Assembly (NCBI GenBank): GCA_946497585.1
Contig: CAMMLF010000097.1
Span: 1-6,312, forward strand
Source: an uncultured Clostridium sp.
GTDB lineage: Bacteria > Bacillota > Clostridia > TANB77 > CAG-508
Direction of reading: 5' to 3'
Length of the DNA stretch: 6,312 nt
The position numbers and the translations under genes were made by a program. Below, one piece after another: positions 5,326 through 6,312 of this stretch; position 1 is the stretch's first letter, and every line of letters begins with the position of its first letter. Under the pieces are notes generated by a model. It saw only the letters and a program-made list of their open reading frames with translations, ran no database searches and was not told the DNA's origin.

Positions 5326-5967
5326 ATGAAAATTCAAGAAATAAATTTAGGAGAACTAGATTACCCATATTTATTATCTCAAATATACTCGCCACCAAAA
5401 AAATTATATGTATTAGGAAATGCACAAATATTGAGAGAAAAATCTATTGCAATAGTTGGATGTCGAGAAGCAAGCAATTATGGTAAAAATATTACAAAAG
5501 AATTAGCATACAATTTAGGCAAAAATAATATAATTACTGTAAGTGGACTGGCTAAAGGAATAGACACTTTTTGTCATATTGGCAGTGTGAAGGCAGGAGC
5601 TAGAACAATTGCGGTAGTAGCACATGGGCTAGATATGATATACCCAAAAGAAAATAGAAACCTAGCAATAAGAATTTTAACTTGTGGTGGAGCAATAGTT
5701 AGTGAATATAATATAGGAGAAAAACCTTTAAAGCAAAATTTTCCAGCAAGAAACAGAATTATAAGTGGATTAGCTGAAAGTACTGTAGTAGTAGAGGCAA
5801 AAAAAGAAAGTGGATCGTTAATTACCGCAAATTTCGCATTAAATGAAGGAAGAAATGTTTTTGCTGTTCCGGGAAATATAAATAGCAAAAATTCCGAAGG
5901 AACAAATGAACTTATAAAAAACGGAGCAAATGTGTTAACAAGCTATAAAGATTTGTTCAATAATTAA
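5326..5967 (+). CDS. dprA: Minimal DprA/Smf DNA-processing protein (Rossmann domain only)
   Basis: DprA binds incoming single-stranded DNA during transformation and loads RecA. The 213 residues cover just the Rossmann-like core: DYPYLLSQIYSPPKKLYVLGN (12-32, split by a variable point), IAIVGCREASNYG (41-53), SGLAKGID (73-80), GLDMIYPKEN (101-110), NFPARNRIISGLAE (138-151), GSLITANFAL (163-172), FAVPGNI (179-185) and GTNELIKNGA (192-201). Usual DprA proteins are about 290-360 residues. The N-terminal SAM-like domain and the C-terminal winged helix are both missing. The ATG at 5326 has GAAAGGA 5 bases upstream and begins at the expected start of the core. The gene stands alone between two related repeat elements. 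All conserved core motifs are intact, so it looks functional rather than decayed. It may be a natural short form or a paralogue. Confidence 0.93.
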   Translation: MKIQEINLGELDYPYLLSQIYSPPKKLYVLGNAQILREKSIAIVGCREASNYGKNITKELAYNLGKNNIITVSGLAKGIDTFCHIGSVKAGARTIAVVAHGLDMIYPKENRNLAIRILTCGGAIVSEYNIGEKPLKQNFPARNRIISGLAESTVVVEAKKESGSLITANFALNEGRNVFAVPGNINSKNSEGTNELIKNGANVLTSYKDLFNN

Positions 5968-5998
5968 GAACTATCATGTATTTGAAAAGGCTAATTAC

Positions 5999-6258
5999 AA
6001 ATCTTACTAATAAATAAAAGTTAAGAAAATTGTAGTTACTAATCACAGCTAATTGTTTTTTAAAGCTACAATATATATTCCAGAGCTTTTAGCGAGCGGA
6101 GCTGACTGAGGCTCAATAAACTAGTGTCTTTATCATAGAAGCGAAGTCGGAGCGTGCGAGCGCTGAGCGCAAGCGAACCGCGAAGTAAACGCGGAGGAAT
6201 GTATATTGTAGCTTAAGTCATAAAATTAAACTGTGAATTGTAACAAATTGTAAGATTT
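5999..6258. repeat. Inverted-repeat-bounded GC-rich element, copy 2 (downstream of dprA, opposite orientation)
   Basis: The core is 6063-6214. AAGCTACAATATATATTCC (6063-6081) and GGAATGTATATTGTAGCTT (6196-6214) are reverse complements with one mismatch. Outward complementarity continues irregularly: TCACAG (6043-6048) with CTGTGA (6231-6236), GTTAC (6035-6039) with GTAAC (6240-6244), and AAATCTTAC (5999-6007) with GTAAGATTT (6250-6258), with about 20 extra bases in the left arm. The interior 6082-6195 is about 54% G+C by hand count. It holds seven AGCG motifs (CGCT on the other strand) and a local hairpin CCGCG/CGCGG (6178-6194). Read on the minus strand it matches copy 1 in termini, in TTCGCGG and AAAGACA at similar offsets, and in size (152 against 151 bp). 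This element fills most of the 345-base region after dprA, in which I see no gene. Confidence 0.75.
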
Positions 6259-6284
6259 AATAGTTAAAATAATTGGTCAAAAGA

Positions 6285-6312
6285 TTGTATTATTTGTAAA
6301 TTTGTAATATAA
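6285..6312 (+). promoter_or_regulatory. Possible promoter cut by the window end
   Basis: TTGTAT (6285-6290) is followed after 17 bases by TATAA (6308-6312), the first five bases of a consensus -10, at the window edge. In such A/T-rich DNA this can arise by chance, and the gene it would serve is not visible. Confidence 0.25.

Noticed and set aside
5216..5425. Minus-strand reading frame across copy 1 and the start of dprA
   Set aside because: No ribosome site or recognisable protein; it is a shadow of dprA and the repeat. The other minus-strand frames in the window likewise mirror real genes.
5105..6258. Integron attC sites or CRISPR repeats flanking dprA
   Set aside because: The two copies are about 150 bp, inverted to each other and diverged inside, with no conserved attC core sites. 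There is no array of short direct repeats with spacers and no integrase or cas gene.

Overview
The window comes from an AT-rich Gram-positive bacterium, most likely an uncultured member of the Clostridia (Bacillota). The signs are A+T-rich codon use, strong AGGAGG-type ribosome binding sites, a dnaK-dnaJ...rsmE gene order typical of Bacillota, a short prepilin-like protein of a kind common in gut Clostridia, and a class I DnaJ with four intact zinc motifs. All seven complete genes and the one partial gene lie on the + strand.

Layout. 1-860 is the 3' part of dnaK, followed after 15 bases by dnaJ (876-2057). Together they are the Hsp70 chaperone and its co-chaperone. 2058-2207 is a structured spacer with a 10-bp-stem hairpin, a GGACTGTCCCC-type repeat remnant, and a perfect 16-bp inverted repeat that encloses a probable promoter. 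In many Bacillota prmA would sit here. Instead there is a 76-residue prepilin-like gene (2208-2438) that overlaps the start of rsmE (2431-3162, 16S rRNA m3U1498 methyltransferase) by 8 bases. An unrecognised four-helix membrane protein with a repetitive Lys/Glu-rich head follows (3219-4001).

4002-4174 is a well-marked control region: a sigma-A-type promoter, a 32-bp perfect palindrome early in the predicted leader, and a 10-bp hairpin placed between an excellent Shine-Dalgarno and the rpoZ start codon. rpoZ (RNA polymerase omega, 4175-4447) is probably cotranscribed with a cytidylate-kinase-like NMP kinase (4474-5034). A probable intrinsic terminator (5062-5096) closes that unit.

The last part holds a minimal dprA (5326-5967, Rossmann domain only; DNA uptake and recombination mediator). 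It is bracketed by two related, GC-rich, inverted-repeat-bounded elements of about 150 bp (core 5129-5279 and 6063-6214) in opposite orientation. These two elements are the most unusual thing in the window. They share termini, interior landmarks and size, are about 54% G+C by hand count in an AT-rich setting, and have self-complementary outer arms that differ between the copies. They look like a MITE-like or structured-RNA repeat family that I cannot assign to a known class.
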